Part shown: positions 11,751 through 21,082 of the stretch, piece by piece
Layout: the number at the start of each line of letters is the position of its first letter
Position numbering within the stretch: position 1 is the first letter of the stretch
Source of the DNA: Pseudomonas sp. IAC-BECa141
GTDB taxonomy: Bacteria; Pseudomonadota; Gammaproteobacteria; Pseudomonadales; Pseudomonadaceae
NCBI RefSeq assembly: GCF_020544405.1
Contig: NZ_CP065410.1
Span: 5,394,001-5,458,000 of the forward strand
Length of the DNA stretch: 64,000 bases
Reading direction: 5' to 3'
Position numbers and translations under genes: made by a program
Notes under the pieces: generated by a model
The model's database searches: none
What the model was told of the DNA's origin: nothing
Seen by the model: the letters and a program-made list of their open reading frames with translations, nothing else

Positions 11751-12073
11751 CCGTCTCTCGAAATCGCTAATGGAAACTGCCCAAGGGCAGAATTTAATCA
11801 GATGTCTTTCAGGCTTTGCCCGAAACCTGCCTGCGCGACGATCATGCTGCGTTAAAAACAGATTCGGAATGCTCATGTAGGTCCCCTACACTCCGCCTCC
11901 TCACCTGTTTTTGCCTTGCCTGATCGCCGCTCGGCGAGCTTTCGAGCAAACCCTGCGAGCATCGCGTGTTCAGTTGCTCACTCCAGTCACCCTTGCCGGG
12001 CTTTTGTTCTTCGACGAGCCAACAACCTGGTTCACCCCCCAATCGCTGGTGAACCGTCAATCAAGTCCTACGT
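11751..12073. other. Gap between rlpA and dacA with a long imperfect palindrome
   Basis: No gene is seen here. At 11840-11925 an 86-base imperfect inverted repeat is present: outer arms GATCA / TGATC, then AAAACAG / CTGTTTT, CGGA / TCCG and a central GTAGG / CCTAC. It could be a structured RNA element, an inert mobile repeat, or a weak terminator for rlpA. The rest holds the dacA 5' region. Confidence 0.5.
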
Positions 12074-13081
12074 TTACTCGGTGACCACACTTGGCGAACC
12101 CAGGTTGGCCAGGCGCACGCTGTTCTGTACCTGGGCAATTTCACCCGGCGAACCGATCGGTCCCAGGCGAACCCGGTGCAGGGTCTGCTGATTGCGCACG
12201 ATCGAGCTGATGAACACCGGAGCGCTCACCATCCCGCTGAGCTTCGACCTCAGGAGTTCTGCAGCGTCCGGGTTGGCGAACGCGCCCACCTGCAGATACT
12301 GGCCAGACGCTGGTGCAGAAGCGTTTTTTTTTGCATCGAGCTGAACTGGCACGACGGCCGCGGCGTGCTGCTGCGGCGGCGGGGTCCATTGTTCGACGGT
12401 GCCCGCCGAAGCCGTGATCACCGGGGCGCTATTCTGCGCGACTTGCGGCTCGTTGAGCATCAAGGGCGCCGGACGGCCCTTCGCGGCCCACCACTGCTGC
12501 GGGTCGATGCCTTCGACCTTGACCCGCGCGGTGCCGATTTCGGCATAACCGAGCTTCTTGGCGGCGGCGTAGGACAGGTCGATGATCCGGTCCGAATAGA
12601 ACGGCCCACGGTCATTGACCCGCAGGATCACGCTCCTGTTGTTGTCCAGGTTGGTCACCCGAACGTAACTCGGCAGCGGTAGTGTCTTGTGGGCGGCGCT
12701 CATGCCGTACAGATCGTAGACCTCGCCGTTGGCGGTGTTCTGACCATGGAACTTGGTCCCGTACCAGGACGCGGTGCCGGAGGCCACGTAAGTCTTGGAT
12801 TCCTGCAACGGGAAGTAGGTTTTGCCCAGCACGGTGTAAGGGTTGGCCTTGTACGGTCCGGTGTGCAGGGTCGGCGTGGCGTCCGGGATGCGCGACACAT
12901 CGACGTCCCACCACGGCGCGCCGTCCTTGTGGGCCCGGTTGATGTCCAGGCCCGGCTGCGAACGCACGGCGGTGGTCGGCTTCTGGCTCGGCGAACGGCT
13001 GGTCGAACAACTGGCGACCAACACCGCCAACGCAGCGAAGGCCACCAGTTTCAGGGGTTTATTGATAGGCAATGCCCGCAT
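12074..13081 (-). CDS. rlpA: Septal ring lytic transglycosylase RlpA
   Basis: Outer-membrane lipoprotein; in P. aeruginosa RlpA cleaves naked glycan strands at the septum. The 335 aa product has a lipoprotein signal with Cys in VLVASC (about residue 25), a double-psi beta-barrel domain (GTASWYGTKFHGQNTANGE; RSVILRVNDRGPF with the catalytic-type Asp) and a C-terminal SPOR domain (SGQYLQVGAFANPDAAELL) that targets denuded glycan. Its start touches the stop of mltB. Confidence 0.96.
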   Translation of the reverse strand: MRALPINKPLKLVAFAALAVLVASCSTSRSPSQKPTTAVRSQPGLDINRAHKDGAPWWDVDVSRIPDATPTLHTGPYKANPYTVLGKTYFPLQESKTYVASGTASWYGTKFHGQNTANGEVYDLYGMSAAHKTLPLPSYVRVTNLDNNRSVILRVNDRGPFYSDRIIDLSYAAAKKLGYAEIGTARVKVEGIDPQQWWAAKGRPAPLMLNEPQVAQNSAPVITASAGTVEQWTPPPQQHAAAVVPVQLDAKKNASAPASGQYLQVGAFANPDAAELLRSKLSGMVSAPVFISSIVRNQQTLHRVRLGPIGSPGEIAQVQNSVRLANLGSPSVVTE

Positions 13082-14091
13082 TACTTGACGCCCCGTGCTT
13101 GTACCAGCTGTTCAGACAGTTGATGTACGGCCATGGCGTACATCACGCTGCGGTTATAACGCGTGATCGCGTAGAAATTCTTCAGGCCCATCCAGTATTC
13201 CGGACCGTTGTCGCCTTCCAGGCGGAACGCGGTGACCGGCATGTCATCGCGCAGCGCATCATGACTCGACCAGCCCAGCGCTCGCAACTCCCCGACGGTT
13301 TTCGTCGGCTCGATGCCGGTGGTCAGGCCTTCATCCACCTGCTCGCCGCGCACATCCGCGCGACTGACCACCGGCTCGCCGGCGACCCAGCCGTGACGCT
13401 TGAAATAGCTGGCGACGCTGCCGATCGCGTCATCCGGGTTGTTCCAGATATTGATGTGGCCGTCGCCGTCGAAATCCACCGCGTAGGCGCGGAAACTGCT
13501 CGGCATGAACTGCGGCAAACCCATCGCCCCGGCGTAGGACCCCTTGAGGGTCAGCGGGTCGACCTGCTCTTCGCGTGCCAGCAGCAGGAACTCACGCAGC
13601 TCCTTGCGGAAAAATTCGGCACGGGGAGGATAGTCGAAACCCAGCGTGGACAAGGCATCGATCACCCGGTAATTGCCGGTATTACGTCCGAAAAAGGTCT
13701 CAACGCCGATGATCGACACAATTACCTGGGCCGGAACGCCGTATTCCTGCTCGGCGCGGGCCAGGGCGGCCTCGTGCTGACGCCAGAAGTCCACACCGCG
13801 GGCAATGCGCGCGTCGGTGATGAACATCGGCCGGTATTCTTTCCACTGTTTGACCCGCTCTGCGGGTTTGGAAATGGCGTCGAGAATCGCCTGCTTGCGT
13901 TGGGCTTCGCGGAACACGGCCATCAGCTGTTCGCCGGCGAAACCGTAGTCGCGGGTCATTTCACCGACGAATTCGGCCACCTGGGGCGAGCCTTCGTAAT
14001 CGCCGGCCAACGCTTCCTGCGCGCTGCCAAGGATGCCTACCAGGCCGAGCCACGGTGCGTATCGTGTCGCCCAGTCACGCATTACTTGCAT
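13081..14091 (-). CDS. mltB: Lytic murein transglycosylase B
   Basis: Periplasmic glycan-cleaving enzyme of the MltB/SltB1 type. From the ATG at 14091 it is 336 aa with a signal-like N-terminus (WATRYAPWLGLVGILGSAQEALA), the catalytic Glu in VSIIGVETFFGRNTGNYR, GSYAGAMGLPQFMPSS and VDFDGDGHINIW. An in-frame start at 14127 would overlap rodA. It is the standard neighbour of rodA and rlpA in Pseudomonas and is a distant paralogue of the lipoprotein at 5997. Confidence 0.94.
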   Translation of the reverse strand: MQVMRDWATRYAPWLGLVGILGSAQEALAGDYEGSPQVAEFVGEMTRDYGFAGEQLMAVFREAQRKQAILDAISKPAERVKQWKEYRPMFITDARIARGVDFWRQHEAALARAEQEYGVPAQVIVSIIGVETFFGRNTGNYRVIDALSTLGFDYPPRAEFFRKELREFLLLAREEQVDPLTLKGSYAGAMGLPQFMPSSFRAYAVDFDGDGHINIWNNPDDAIGSVASYFKRHGWVAGEPVVSRADVRGEQVDEGLTTGIEPTKTVGELRALGWSSHDALRDDMPVTAFRLEGDNGPEYWMGLKNFYAITRYNRSVMYAMAVHQLSEQLVQARGVK

Positions 14092-14108
14092 TGAACTCTT
14101 CACCTTAT

Positions 14109-15251
14109 TCAAACCTGTGCGATCCACTTGCGATGGGTATGGATCGACATCAAAACCCCAAACGCTGACAGCAGCGTCACCAGCGAAGTTCCGCCGTAGC
14201 TAATGAACGGCAACGGCACCCCCACCACCGGCAACAGGCCACTGACCATACCGATGTTGACGAAAACGTAAACAAAAAACGTCATGGTCAAAGCGCCGGC
14301 CAGCAATTTGCCGAACAGCGTCTGCGCCTGGGCGGTAATCACCAGGCCACGACCGATCAGCAACAGATAGATCAGCAACAGTGCGCAGATACCCACCAGC
14401 CCGAACTCTTCACCGAGCACGGCGATGATGAAGTCGGTGTGGCTTTCCGGCAGGAAGTCCAGGTGCGACTGGGTGCCCAACAGCCAGCCCTTGCCGAATA
14501 CACCGCCGGAACCGATGGCGGCTTTCGACTGGATGATGTTCCAGCCGGTGCCCAGCGGATCGCTTTCCGGGTCGAGGAACGTCAGGATCCGTTGCTTCTG
14601 GTAGTCGTGCATGATGAAGAACCACATCGCGACCGACACCGGAATCGCCGCCGCCAATACACTGAGAATCCAGCGCCAGCGCAACCCGCCCATGAAAAGT
14701 ACGAAGGCGCCGCCGGCCAGAATCAGCAGCGAAGTGCCGAGGTCCGGCTGACGCACGATCAGGGCGAACGGCACACCGATCAGCAACAGGCTGATGCCGA
14801 CATGCTTGAGCTGCGGCGGCAGCGTGCGCTTGGACAGGTACCAGGCGATCGTTGCCGGCATCAGGATCTTCATGAATTCCGAGGGCTGGAAGCGGATCAC
14901 CCCGGGGATGTTGATCCATCGGGTCGCGCCCATGGCGTTGTGACCCATGATGTCCACCACCAGCAACAGCACCACCCCGATCACATAGCCGAGCGGCACC
15001 CAGCGTGCCATGAACCGCGGCTCGAACTGGGCAATGATGATCATCGACACCAGACCGATGCCGAACGACGTGGCCTGTTTGGCCAGCAGATCCCAGCTCT
15101 TGCCACTGGCCGAATACAGCACGAACAGGCTCCCGGCCGCCAGGATCAACAACAGCACCAGCAACGGGCCGTCGATATGCAAACGTTGCAACAGCGTCGC
15201 CCGGCGACGCATCACATCCTCGCTGGAGAGCATGCGATCGAAATTATTCAT
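14109..15251 (-). CDS. rodA: Rod-shape SEDS glycosyltransferase RodA
   Basis: Polytopic SEDS protein that polymerises glycan strands for side-wall elongation together with PBP2. The 380 aa product has about ten hydrophobic segments and the SEDS signatures FQPSEFMKI and GVPLPFISYGGTSLVT. The ATG at 15251 overlaps the end of mrdA by 8 bases, so the pair is translationally coupled. Confidence 0.97.
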   Translation of the reverse strand: MNNFDRMLSSEDVMRRRATLLQRLHIDGPLLVLLLILAAGSLFVLYSASGKSWDLLAKQATSFGIGLVSMIIIAQFEPRFMARWVPLGYVIGVVLLLVVDIMGHNAMGATRWINIPGVIRFQPSEFMKILMPATIAWYLSKRTLPPQLKHVGISLLLIGVPFALIVRQPDLGTSLLILAGGAFVLFMGGLRWRWILSVLAAAIPVSVAMWFFIMHDYQKQRILTFLDPESDPLGTGWNIIQSKAAIGSGGVFGKGWLLGTQSHLDFLPESHTDFIIAVLGEEFGLVGICALLLIYLLLIGRGLVITAQAQTLFGKLLAGALTMTFFVYVFVNIGMVSGLLPVVGVPLPFISYGGTSLVTLLSAFGVLMSIHTHRKWIAQV

Positions 15252-17139
15252 CACGGGCCGTAGCCTCCGCACTGATAGGGCTGGCGTATTCGGCTTTCAA
15301 CCGGCCGTCCTGATCCAGCAGCCAGGCATCCATGACCTGCCGCACCACCGGTGCCGCGACGCCGGAACCGGACTCACCGTTCTCGACCATCACCGACACC
15401 ACGATTTTCGGGTCATCCGCCGGCGCGAAACCGACGAACAGGGCGTGGTCGCGGTGGCGCTCCTGGACCTTGGAGCGGTCGTATTTCTCACCCTGCTTGA
15501 TCGCCACGACCTGGGCCGTACCCGACTTGCCGGCGATCCGGTATTGCGCGCCGATCGAGGCCTTGCGCGCGGTGCCTCGGGCACCGTGCATTACCTGCTG
15601 CATGCCGTGGTTGACCTTGTTCCAGTCCGACGGGTCGCGCAGGATGATGTCCGGCATCGGATTTTCATCCTTCGGCTTCTCGCCTTCGATGGTCTTGGCC
15701 AGATGCGGGCGATTCCATACGCCCTTGTTGGCCACCAGCGCCGTGGCCTGGGCCAGTTGCAGCGGGGTCGATTGCATGTAGCCCTGGCCGATCCCGAGAA
15801 TCAGGGTTTCGCCGGGGAACCACGCCTGACGCCGGGTCGCGCGCTTCCACTCGCGGGACGGCATCAGGCCGGGGGATTCTTCGAACATGTCCAGCGAGAC
15901 CTTCTGGCCGATCCCGAACTTGTTCATGTAGGCCGACAACCGGTCGATGCCCAGCTTGTGCGCCAGATCATAGAAGTAGGTGTCGTTGGACCGCATGATC
16001 GCCGTGTCGAGGTCGACGAAGCCGTCCCCGGTACGGTTCCAGTTGCGGTACTTGTGGTCGTAGTTGGGCAGCATGTAATAACCGGGGTCGAACACCCGGC
16101 TCGACGCCGTCACCACGCCCGCGTCGAGACCGGCAATCGCCACTGCCGGTTTGATCGTCGAGCCCGGCGGGTAAAGACCGCGCAGCACGCGGTTGAACAG
16201 CGGCCGGTCAATCGAATCGCGCAGCTCGGCGTAAGCCTTGAAACTGATGCCGGTGACGAACAGGTTCGGGTCGAAACTCGGTTGACTGACCATCGCCAGC
16301 ACTTCGCCGGTTTTCGGATCGAGTGCCACCACCGCACCACGTCGACCGCCCAGCGCGGCCTCGGCGGCTTCCTGCAATTTGATGTCGAGGCTCAGGACAA
16401 TGTCCTTGCCCGGCACCGGATCGGTACGCTTGAGCACACGCAGGACCCGGCCACGGGCGTTGGTCTCGACCTCTTCGTAGCCCACCTGACCGTGCAGCTC
16501 GGCTTCGTAGAAGCGCTCGATGCCGGTCTTGCCGATGTGGTGGGTGCCGCTGTAATTGACCGGATCGAGGGTCTTCAGCTCTTTCTCGTTGATCCGCCCC
16601 ATATAACCCACCGAGTGCGCAAAATGCGCGCCCTGCGGGTAGTGACGCACCAGTTGCGCGACCACTTCGACGCCCGGCAGGCGGAACTGATTCACTGCGA
16701 TCCGGGCGATCTGCTCTTCGGTCAGCTCGAACAGGATCGGCACCGGCTCGAACGGCCGGCGGCCCTGGCGCATGCGCTTTTCGAAAATCACCCGGTCTTC
16801 CGGCGTCAGCTCCAGTACCTCGACGATCACGTCGAGCACCTGCTGCCAGTCGCCGGAACGCTCGCGGGTCATGCTCAGGCTGAAGCTCGGACGGTTGTCC
16901 GCCACCACCACGCCGTTGCGGTCGAAAATCAGGCCACGGGTCGGCGGGATCGGCTGAACGTGAACCCGATTGTTTTCCGACAGCGTCGAGTGATAGTCGT
17001 ACTGAATCACCTGCAGGTAATACAGCCGCGCAATCAGCACGCAGATCAGCGCCACCACCGCAATTGCGCCGAACACGACGCGACCACGCACCAGACGGGC
17101 GTCTTTTTCGTGGTCCTTGATGCGGATCGGCTGAGACAT
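15244..17139 (-). CDS. mrdA: Penicillin-binding protein 2 (elongasome transpeptidase)
   Basis: Class B PBP that cross-links peptidoglycan during elongation and works with RodA. The 631 aa product has one N-terminal membrane helix (about residues 20-43), a pedestal domain, then the transpeptidase with SxxK in PPGSTIKP (Ser327), SND in MRSNDTYFYD and KSGT in IAGKSGTAQ. It lies between rlmH and rodA. Confidence 0.97.
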   Translation of the reverse strand: MSQPIRIKDHEKDARLVRGRVVFGAIAVVALICVLIARLYYLQVIQYDYHSTLSENNRVHVQPIPPTRGLIFDRNGVVVADNRPSFSLSMTRERSGDWQQVLDVIVEVLELTPEDRVIFEKRMRQGRRPFEPVPILFELTEEQIARIAVNQFRLPGVEVVAQLVRHYPQGAHFAHSVGYMGRINEKELKTLDPVNYSGTHHIGKTGIERFYEAELHGQVGYEEVETNARGRVLRVLKRTDPVPGKDIVLSLDIKLQEAAEAALGGRRGAVVALDPKTGEVLAMVSQPSFDPNLFVTGISFKAYAELRDSIDRPLFNRVLRGLYPPGSTIKPAVAIAGLDAGVVTASSRVFDPGYYMLPNYDHKYRNWNRTGDGFVDLDTAIMRSNDTYFYDLAHKLGIDRLSAYMNKFGIGQKVSLDMFEESPGLMPSREWKRATRRQAWFPGETLILGIGQGYMQSTPLQLAQATALVANKGVWNRPHLAKTIEGEKPKDENPMPDIILRDPSDWNKVNHGMQQVMHGARGTARKASIGAQYRIAGKSGTAQVVAIKQGEKYDRSKVQERHRDHALFVGFAPADDPKIVVSVMVENGESGSGVAAPVVRQVMDAWLLDQDGRLKAEYASPISAEATARDE

Positions 17140-17148
17140 GAGGGCGGA

Positions 17149-17616
17149 TTACTTGTGGTAAGGGTGGCCGGACAGCACGGTCCAGGCACGATACAACTGC
17201 TCGCCGATGAGGATGCGCACCAGCGGGTGCGGCAGCGTCAGCGGCGACAACGACCAGCGCTGATCCGCGCGGGCACAGACTTCCGGCGCCAGCCCTTCCG
17301 GGCCACCGACCATGAAGTTGACCGTGCGCGAGTCCAGGCGCCAGCGATCGAGTTCGACCGCCAATTGCTCGGTGCTCCACGGCTTGCCATGAACTTCGAG
17401 GGTGACAATCCGCTCGTTCGGCCCGACCTTGGCCAGCATGGCTTCGCCTTCCTGACGGATGAAGCGGGCCACGTCGGCGTTCTTGCCACGGGTATTGAGC
17501 GGAATTTCCACCAGTTCCAGCGCCAGCTCGGACGGAAGACGCTTGGCATATTCATGCCAGCCTTCTTCCACCCACTTGGGCATGCGTGAACCGACGGCGA
17601 TCAGGCGCAGTCGCAC
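17149..17616 (-). CDS. rlmH: 23S rRNA pseudouridine-1915 N3-methyltransferase
   Basis: SPOUT-class SAM enzyme modifying helix 69 of 23S rRNA in assembled 70S ribosomes. The 155 aa protein has the normal length, the SAM-binding FMVGGPEGL and the C-terminal knot [16 protein letters not shown]. It lies 10 bases after rsfS. Confidence 0.97.
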   Translation of the reverse strand: MRLRLIAVGSRMPKWVEEGWHEYAKRLPSELALELVEIPLNTRGKNADVARFIRQEGEAMLAKVGPNERIVTLEVHGKPWSTEQLAVELDRWRLDSRTVNFMVGGPEGLAPEVCARADQRWSLSPLTLPHPLVRILIGEQLYRAWTVLSGHPYHK

Positions 17617-17625
17617 AGCAATCCC

Positions 17626-18120
17626 TTACAGCTGGTCTTTGTTGAGCTTGGTGAAATGCTCGTGGGTGTTTTCCGGGCTGTGGTGCTTGGCGTCCGCCGC
17701 ACGGCTTTGCTCGGCACCGGCCCACAGGCGCTCCAGGTCGTAGAACTGACGAGCCGAGGCGGTCATCATGTGCACGATCACCAGGTCCAGGTCCAGCAGC
17801 ACCCAGTCGCTGTCGCCCTTGCCTTCTTCGCCCAGCGGCCTGGCACCCTGCTTTTTGACCTCTTCGCGAACCTTGTCCAGCATCGCGTTGATCTGACGGT
17901 TGGAAGTACCGGTGGCGATGATCATGTAGTCAGTGATGCTCTGCTTGTCGCGCACATCGATGATCTGGATGTCCTGGGCCTTGACGTCTTCCAGGGCTGC
18001 AACGGCCACCTTGACCAGCTCGTCGCCCTTAAGTGGTTCGTTGGTGTTGACCGGCTCTGGCAGCGGGGCGCTCTTGAATGTGCCTTTGCGCTTTACTTTG
18101 GTTTGGTCTTTGTCAGTCAT
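17626..18120 (-). CDS. rsfS: Ribosome silencing factor RsfS
   Basis: Binds ribosomal protein uL14 and prevents subunit joining in starvation. From the ATG at 18120 the protein is 164 aa; the core DUF143 domain (VKVAVAALEDVKAQDIQIIDV ... ITDYMIIATGTSNRQ) has an N-terminal extension of about 30 residues rich in Lys and Pro and a C-terminal tail beyond the usual domain end. No clear ribosome-binding site supports 18120, so a start further downstream is possible. Confidence 0.93.
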   Translation of the reverse strand: MTDKDQTKVKRKGTFKSAPLPEPVNTNEPLKGDELVKVAVAALEDVKAQDIQIIDVRDKQSITDYMIIATGTSNRQINAMLDKVREEVKKQGARPLGEEGKGDSDWVLLDLDLVIVHMMTASARQFYDLERLWAGAEQSRAADAKHHSPENTHEHFTKLNKDQL

Positions 18121-18192
18121 ATAAAACTCGTTTTGCTCATATATTCGGCGGCTTGGCGACACGTGGATTCGTATCAGTGAAGCACGCCTTGT

Positions 18193-18918
18193 TCAGTTCG
18201 ACGCACGGTACAGACCGTGCGCATCGATGTAGGCCAGGACCGCGTCGGGCACCAGGAAACGTACCGACTTACCGCTGGCCAGCAGTTGACGGATCTGGGT
18301 GGCGGAAACCGCGAGCGGTGTCTGCCAGACGAATGCAATCTGTCCGCTCGGCCCCTTCAGGGCCAGCGGGTCGCTCACCGAACGCGCTGCCAGCAGGTTG
18401 CGCAAGGCATCCGGCGGTTCGCTGTCGGCGTCCGGGCGCTGTAGCACCAGGATGTGGCAATGCTGGAGCAACTCTTCCCAGCGGTGCCAAGTGGGCAGGC
18501 CGCAAAATGCGTCCCAGCCCAGAAGCAGAAAAACCTGGGTCTCGTCGGCCATTTCGGCGCGCAGCGACTCCAGGGTATCGATGGTCCAGGACGGTTTGTC
18601 CCGCTGCAATTCGCGGGCGTCCACCACCAGCGGCGGCACACCGGCTACCGCACATTCAACCATTGCCAGCCGGTCCTGCGCCGACACTTGCGGCGTATCG
18701 CGGTGCGGCGGCCGGGCGCTGGGCATCATGCGCAGCTCATCGAGCCCCAGCGCTTCGGCGACTTCCAGCGCGCCACGCAAATGGCCGACGTGCACCGGAT
18801 CGAACGTCCCGCCCAGTACGCCAATGCGCCGGGGACGGGATTTCTTGCCGGTTTTCGGCGCTTTCAGATCGAGGTCGGACAAGTCAGACCGTCGCCTGGC
18901 CGCGCAACTGACCATCAC
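18193..18918 (-). CDS. nadD: Nicotinate-mononucleotide adenylyltransferase
   Basis: Makes nicotinate adenine dinucleotide from NaMN and ATP in NAD synthesis. The nucleotidyltransferase motif [16 protein letters not shown] and the [14 protein letters not shown] segment are clear. The 241 aa frame begins inside the end of proA (35-base overlap) and carries about 30 basic residues before the core; the true start may lie downstream. Confidence 0.95.
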   Translation of the reverse strand: MMVSCAARRRSDLSDLDLKAPKTGKKSRPRRIGVLGGTFDPVHVGHLRGALEVAEALGLDELRMMPSARPPHRDTPQVSAQDRLAMVECAVAGVPPLVVDARELQRDKPSWTIDTLESLRAEMADETQVFLLLGWDAFCGLPTWHRWEELLQHCHILVLQRPDADSEPPDALRNLLAARSVSDPLALKGPSGQIAFVWQTPLAVSATQIRQLLASGKSVRFLVPDAVLAYIDAHGLYRASN

Positions 18919-20155
18919 CGACCACGATGTACTTCTCGCAGGTCAGTCCTTCCAGGCCCACCGGGCCACGGGCGTGCAGCTTATCAGTAGAAATGCCGAT
19001 CTCGGCACCCAATCCGTATTCGAATCCGTCGGCGAAGCAGGTCGGGGTGTTGATCATCACCGATGCCGAGTCGACTTCAGCCACGAACTGCCGGGTGTCG
19101 GCGAGGTTTTCGCTGACGATCGAGTCGGTATGGTGGGAGCCGAAATGGTTGATGTGTTCGATGGCCTGATCCAGGCCGTCCACCACACGGATCGACAGAA
19201 TTGGCGCCAGGTACTCGGTGCTCCAGTCTTCTTCGGTCGCCGCCACGGCTTCGATGATCGCCCGGGTACGCTCGCAACCGCGCAGTTCGACGCCCTTTTC
19301 GCGGAACTGCTTCGCCATCGGCGGCAAGAAATCCTTCGCAACACTTTGATCGACCAGCAAGGTCTCCATCGCACCGCAGATGCCATAGCGGTAGGTCTTG
19401 GCATTGAAGGCGATGCGCTGGGCTTTCGGCAGGTCGGCGTGTTCGCTGACATAGACGTGGCAGATACCGTCCAGGTGCTTGATCACCGGCACCCGGGCGT
19501 CGCGGCTGATGCGTTCGATCAGGCCACGGCCACCGCGCGGTACGATCACATCGACGTACTCCGGCATGGTGATCAGCGCGCCAACGGCAGCGCGGTCGGT
19601 GGTTTCCACCACTTGCACCACGGCGGCCGGCAGCTCGGCTTCGGCCAGACCGCGCTGGATGCAGGCGGCAATCGCGCGGTTGGAATGAATCGCCTCGGAA
19701 CCGCCGCGCAGGATGGTCGCGTTGCCGGACTTCAGGCACAGGCTCGCAGCATCGATGGTCACGTTGGGACGGGATTCGTAGATGATCCCGATCACGCCCA
19801 GCGGCACGCGCATCTTGCCGACCTGAATGCCCGACGGACGGAAGCTCATGTCACGGATCGCCCCGACCGGATCCGGCAGCGCTGCAACCTGACGCAGGCC
19901 GACGATCATGCCGTCGATGCGCGCCGGGGTGAGCTCCAGACGCTCCAGCAGTGCCGGCTCCAGACCGTTGGCGCGACCGGCGGCCAGGTCCTGCTCATTG
20001 GCTGCCGCAAGCTCGGCGCGGGCGGCGTCCAGGGCATTGGCGGCAGCCAGCAAAGCGCGGTTTTTCTGCGCGGTGCTGGCACGGCCGATGACGCGGGAAG
20101 CTTCGCGGGCGGCGCGACCCAATCGGGTCATGTAGTCAAGAACGGACTCAGTCAT
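18884..20155 (-). CDS. proA: Gamma-glutamyl phosphate reductase
   Basis: NADPH-dependent second step of proline synthesis. The 423 aa product begins [20 protein letters not shown]; it has the ALDH-superfamily [16 protein letters not shown] and the catalytic-Cys region [11 protein letters not shown], with Cys before the GAMET of the family. Start chosen at 20155; an upstream in-frame ATG at 20176 is less likely. It is the first gene of the minus-strand block. Confidence 0.97.
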   Translation of the reverse strand: MTESVLDYMTRLGRAAREASRVIGRASTAQKNRALLAAANALDAARAELAAANEQDLAAGRANGLEPALLERLELTPARIDGMIVGLRQVAALPDPVGAIRDMSFRPSGIQVGKMRVPLGVIGIIYESRPNVTIDAASLCLKSGNATILRGGSEAIHSNRAIAACIQRGLAEAELPAAVVQVVETTDRAAVGALITMPEYVDVIVPRGGRGLIERISRDARVPVIKHLDGICHVYVSEHADLPKAQRIAFNAKTYRYGICGAMETLLVDQSVAKDFLPPMAKQFREKGVELRGCERTRAIIEAVAATEEDWSTEYLAPILSIRVVDGLDQAIEHINHFGSHHTDSIVSENLADTRQFVAEVDSASVMINTPTCFADGFEYGLGAEIGISTDKLHARGPVGLEGLTCEKYIVVGDGQLRGQATV

Positions 20156-20332
20156 GGTCTGCTGGGGTCTTGGCAAAGAGGAAAGCGGCAGATTATAGCT
20201 GTCGCGTCCCGGGACTAACAGCGGTGACGGGCGGATGGTCGAAATGGACGGCGATTTGCCAACGTTCAGCAGAGATTAAGCCGCGAATTGTTATCATCAC
20301 GGCCTCCTCCGCCTGGATAAACCCTGTTTGCC

Positions 20333-21067
20333 ATGTCCAACCTGACCGTTCGCGCCACCTCCGCGCGCCAGCCTGTCGGCCTTGCGGATGCCTTTTTCGA
20401 CCGTGACGCCCAGACGCTGGCCCGTGATCTGCTCGGCAAAGTCATCCGCCACCGCGTTGGCGATTTGTGGCTGAGCGCCCGAATCATCGAAACCGAAGCG
20501 TATTACTGCGAGGAAAAAGGCAGCCATGCGTCCCTCGGCTACACGGAAAAGCGTAAGGCTTTGTTTCTGGATGGCGGCCACATCTATATGTACTACGCCC
20601 GTGGCGGCGACTCACTGAACTTCAGTGCGCAGGGTCCGGGCAATGCGGTGCTGATCAAATCGGCCTATCCGTGGGTCGACGAGATCAGCGGCCCGGCCAG
20701 TCTGGCGCAGATGCTGCTGAACAACCCCGATGCTCAGGGTCGCCCGCGCCCCTCGCAGAAACTGTGTGCCGGGCAGACGCTGCTGTGCAAGGCGCTGGGG
20801 CTGAAAGTGCCGGTGTGGGATGCCAAGCGCTTCGACCACGAAATCCTGCTGGTGGAAAACACCGGCCCTGCGCCCACTCATGTGATTCAGACCACCCGCC
20901 TGGGCATTCCCCATGGCCGTGACGAGCACTTGATGTATCGCTTCGTCGATGCTGCCTATGCCCAGTGGTGCACGCGGAACCCGCTGCGTCGGGTCAGGTC
21001 GAAGGTCGCGATTATTTTCTGCTGTGATTGCACACCCCTGCGGCACGCCGGCCAGGGACATCAATGA
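20333..21067 (+). CDS. DNA-3-methyladenine glycosylase (Mpg/AAG type), C-terminus shifted
   Basis: Removes alkylated purines from DNA (base excision repair). The body is a normal AAG-family protein: LARDLLGKVIRHR, the catalytic-Glu region IIETEAYYCEEKGSHASLG, HIYMYYARGGD and TTRLGIPHGRDEHLMYRFVD. After residue 220 (RNPLRR) the reading frame goes into an unusual basic tail of 24 residues. Reading the +1 frame from the GGG at 20991 gives (G)QVEGRDYFLL and a stop at 21025-21027, the expected family ending. One G therefore appears to be missing from a CGGGG run. The fold core is intact, so activity may survive. Confidence 0.85.
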   Translation: MSNLTVRATSARQPVGLADAFFDRDAQTLARDLLGKVIRHRVGDLWLSARIIETEAYYCEEKGSHASLGYTEKRKALFLDGGHIYMYYARGGDSLNFSAQGPGNAVLIKSAYPWVDEISGPASLAQMLLNNPDAQGRPRPSQKLCAGQTLLCKALGLKVPVWDAKRFDHEILLVENTGPAPTHVIQTTRLGIPHGRDEHLMYRFVDAAYAQWCTRNPLRRVRSKVAIIFCCDCTPLRHAGQGHQ

Positions 21068-21082
21068 AATGGAGTGGTTTGT

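Noticed and set aside
15010..17589. 859-codon plus-strand frame over rodA-mrdA-rlmH
   Set aside because: Antisense shadow of three well-supported genes.
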